Below are positions 6,019-6,937 of a stretch of 6,937 bases of DNA, piece by piece. Positions within the stretch are counted from its first letter, which is position 1, and every line of letters starts with the position of its first letter. A model generated the notes under the pieces. It saw nothing but the letters and a program-made list of their open reading frames with translations, was not told the origin of the DNA and searched no databases. The stretch comes from Desulfobulbus sp. (GTDB taxonomy: Bacteria > Desulfobacterota > Desulfobulbia > Desulfobulbales > Desulfobulbaceae), in NCBI GenBank assembly GCA_030602145.1, contig JAUWAH010000128.1:1-6937 (forward strand), given 5' to 3'. The translations under genes and the position numbers were made by a program.

Positions 6019-6937
6019 ATGGCCATTGACGAATATAGTGATGCCGATACCGATTTTATCAAGTCCACCGACAAGAATCCCTCCAACATTCTGCCCAAAA
6101 AGCTGACGCTTGACTCCCGACTTCAATTCGAATGTCACCCCGGAGTCAGTTGTTTCACCGCCTGCTGCCACAACATCAAGATCGTACTGACCCCTTACGA
6201 CATTCTCGTGCTCAGAAAGCGGCTCAACATGCCGGCCCATGAATTCATCACCGCCTACACCGAGCCGACCTACCTGGAAAAAACCGATATGCCCGGGGTG
6301 CAGATCAAACTGGTTGGCGACAGGAACGGCTGCCCCTTTGTCACGCCCGAAGGCTGCACCGTCTACTCGGACCGCCCTTCGGCCTGCCGATACTACCCGG
6401 TGGGCATGGCCGATTTCCACGAAGGTGGCACCAATGATGCCGCCGAAGAGAAGTTTTTTTTCCTGGTCAAGGAACCGCACTGCAAGGGACATGATGAGCC
6501 CAAACACTGGACAATTGGCGAGTGGCGGGCCGACCAGGGGGTCGACCTGCGAGACGAGATGAACAAGGAGTGGCTCCGCTTGGTGATGCGGCGCAAATCC
6601 TTCGGACTCCAGGCCACCCTGAGCGAGGCGGCCAAGCGGATGTTCTTCATGGCCTCCACCGACCTCGACACCTTCCGCGCCTTCATCTTTGAAAGCTCGT
6701 TTTTGGACACCTATGAGATCGATGCCGACACTTTGGCCGCCATCAAGGAAGACGATGTGGCGCTGATGCTCTTTTCCTTTTCCTACCTGGCCAACACCCT
6801 GTTCGGTGCCCCTGGACTGACCATCAAGCAGGACAAGCTCAAGAGCAAGATCGAGGAAATCAAAAAGCGTCAGGACGAGGCTGTGCAGCGGGCCGAGCAG
6901 GAGTACGAGGAGTTGAAGGCCGAGCGGGACCGGATGC
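6019..6937 (+). CDS. YkgJ-family cysteine-cluster protein with C-terminal coiled coil (3' truncated)
   Basis: The frame is open from the ATG at 6019 to the window end, 306 visible residues with no stop. The N-terminal part carries the YkgJ-type cysteine pattern: Cys39, Cys45, Cys49 and Cys50 in 'ECHPGVSCFTACCHNI', then Cys105 in 'GCPF', Cys113 in 'EGC', Cys123 in 'RPSACRYYP', and a further Cys155 in 'PHCKGH'. This family is described as a putative zinc- or iron-chelating domain, often named Fe-S-cluster-containing protein; its biochemical role is largely unsettled. Residues ~160-265 are a helical extension, and from ~268 onward the sequence turns into a charged heptad-like coiled coil ('KIEEIKKRQDEAV', 'EEYEELKAERDR'-like pattern) that continues out of view. 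No signal peptide or membrane segment is seen, so it is probably cytoplasmic. It has its own promoter and good ribosome binding site and is divergent from the PHP unit. The metal and partner are unknown. Confidence 0.85.
   Translation, partial: MAIDEYSDADTDFIKSTDKNPSNILPKKLTLDSRLQFECHPGVSCFTACCHNIKIVLTPYDILVLRKRLNMPAHEFITAYTEPTYLEKTDMPGVQIKLVGDRNGCPFVTPEGCTVYSDRPSACRYYPVGMADFHEGGTNDAAEEKFFFLVKEPHCKGHDEPKHWTIGEWRADQGVDLRDEMNKEWLRLVMRRKSFGLQATLSEAAKRMFFMASTDLDTFRAFIFESSFLDTYEIDADTLAAIKEDDVALMLFSFSYLANTLFGAPGLTIKQDKLKSKIEEIKKRQDEAVQRAEQEYEELKAERDRM

Noticed and set aside
1..6937. CRISPR array, insertion sequence, tRNA/rRNA, prophage or defence module
   Set aside because: No regularly spaced direct repeats, terminal inverted repeats, transposase or integrase motifs, or cloverleaf-like RNA segments were found on reading both strands.

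Overview
The window is a high-GC bacterial chromosomal segment with tightly packed genes, no RNA genes and no recognisable mobile DNA. The mix of genes suggests a Gram-negative anaerobe, plausibly a sulfate/sulfur-metabolising Desulfobacterota (deltaproteobacterial) genome. They are an AsmA-like envelope protein, a coenzyme A-disulfide reductase/rhodanese fusion, a HEAT-repeat/response-regulator fusion, a PHP phosphoesterase and a YkgJ-type cysteine-cluster protein. That taxonomic guess is inference from family resemblance only.

Layout. Positions 2-1192 (+) hold the 3' part of a large beta-rich AsmA/TamB-like protein whose start lies outside the window. After a 91-bp gap with no clear promoter or terminator comes a 575-residue FAD/NAD(P)H disulfide oxidoreductase with a C-terminal rhodanese domain (1284-3011, +). 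Only 27 bp later follows a 541-residue protein made of HEAT-like helical repeats capped by an intact receiver domain (3039-4664, +). These two look like one transcription unit. Converging on it from the other strand is a two-gene unit: a 65-residue acidic protein of unknown function (5535-5732, -) followed by a PHP-family histidinol-phosphatase-like enzyme (4712-5497, -). A 286-bp divergent intergenic region (5733-6018) contains a near-consensus sigma-70 promoter, inverted repeats and a terminator-like hairpin in the predicted leader. It drives a YkgJ/CxxxxCxxxCC-type protein (6019 to the window end, +) that runs off the right edge in a coiled coil.

How they fit together. The CoA-disulfide-reductase/rhodanese enzyme implies handling of persulfide or thiol-disulfide chemistry. 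The co-transcribed HEAT-receiver protein has every catalytic residue of a phosphorylatable receiver but no DNA-binding output, so it probably signals through protein contacts. A functional link between the two is suggested only by adjacency. I see no defence, CRISPR, phage or biosynthetic system here. The items most worth a second look are the HEAT-receiver architecture and its pairing with the sulfur-redox enzyme, the structured leader upstream of the YkgJ gene, and the unrecognised small acidic protein upstream of the PHP gene.
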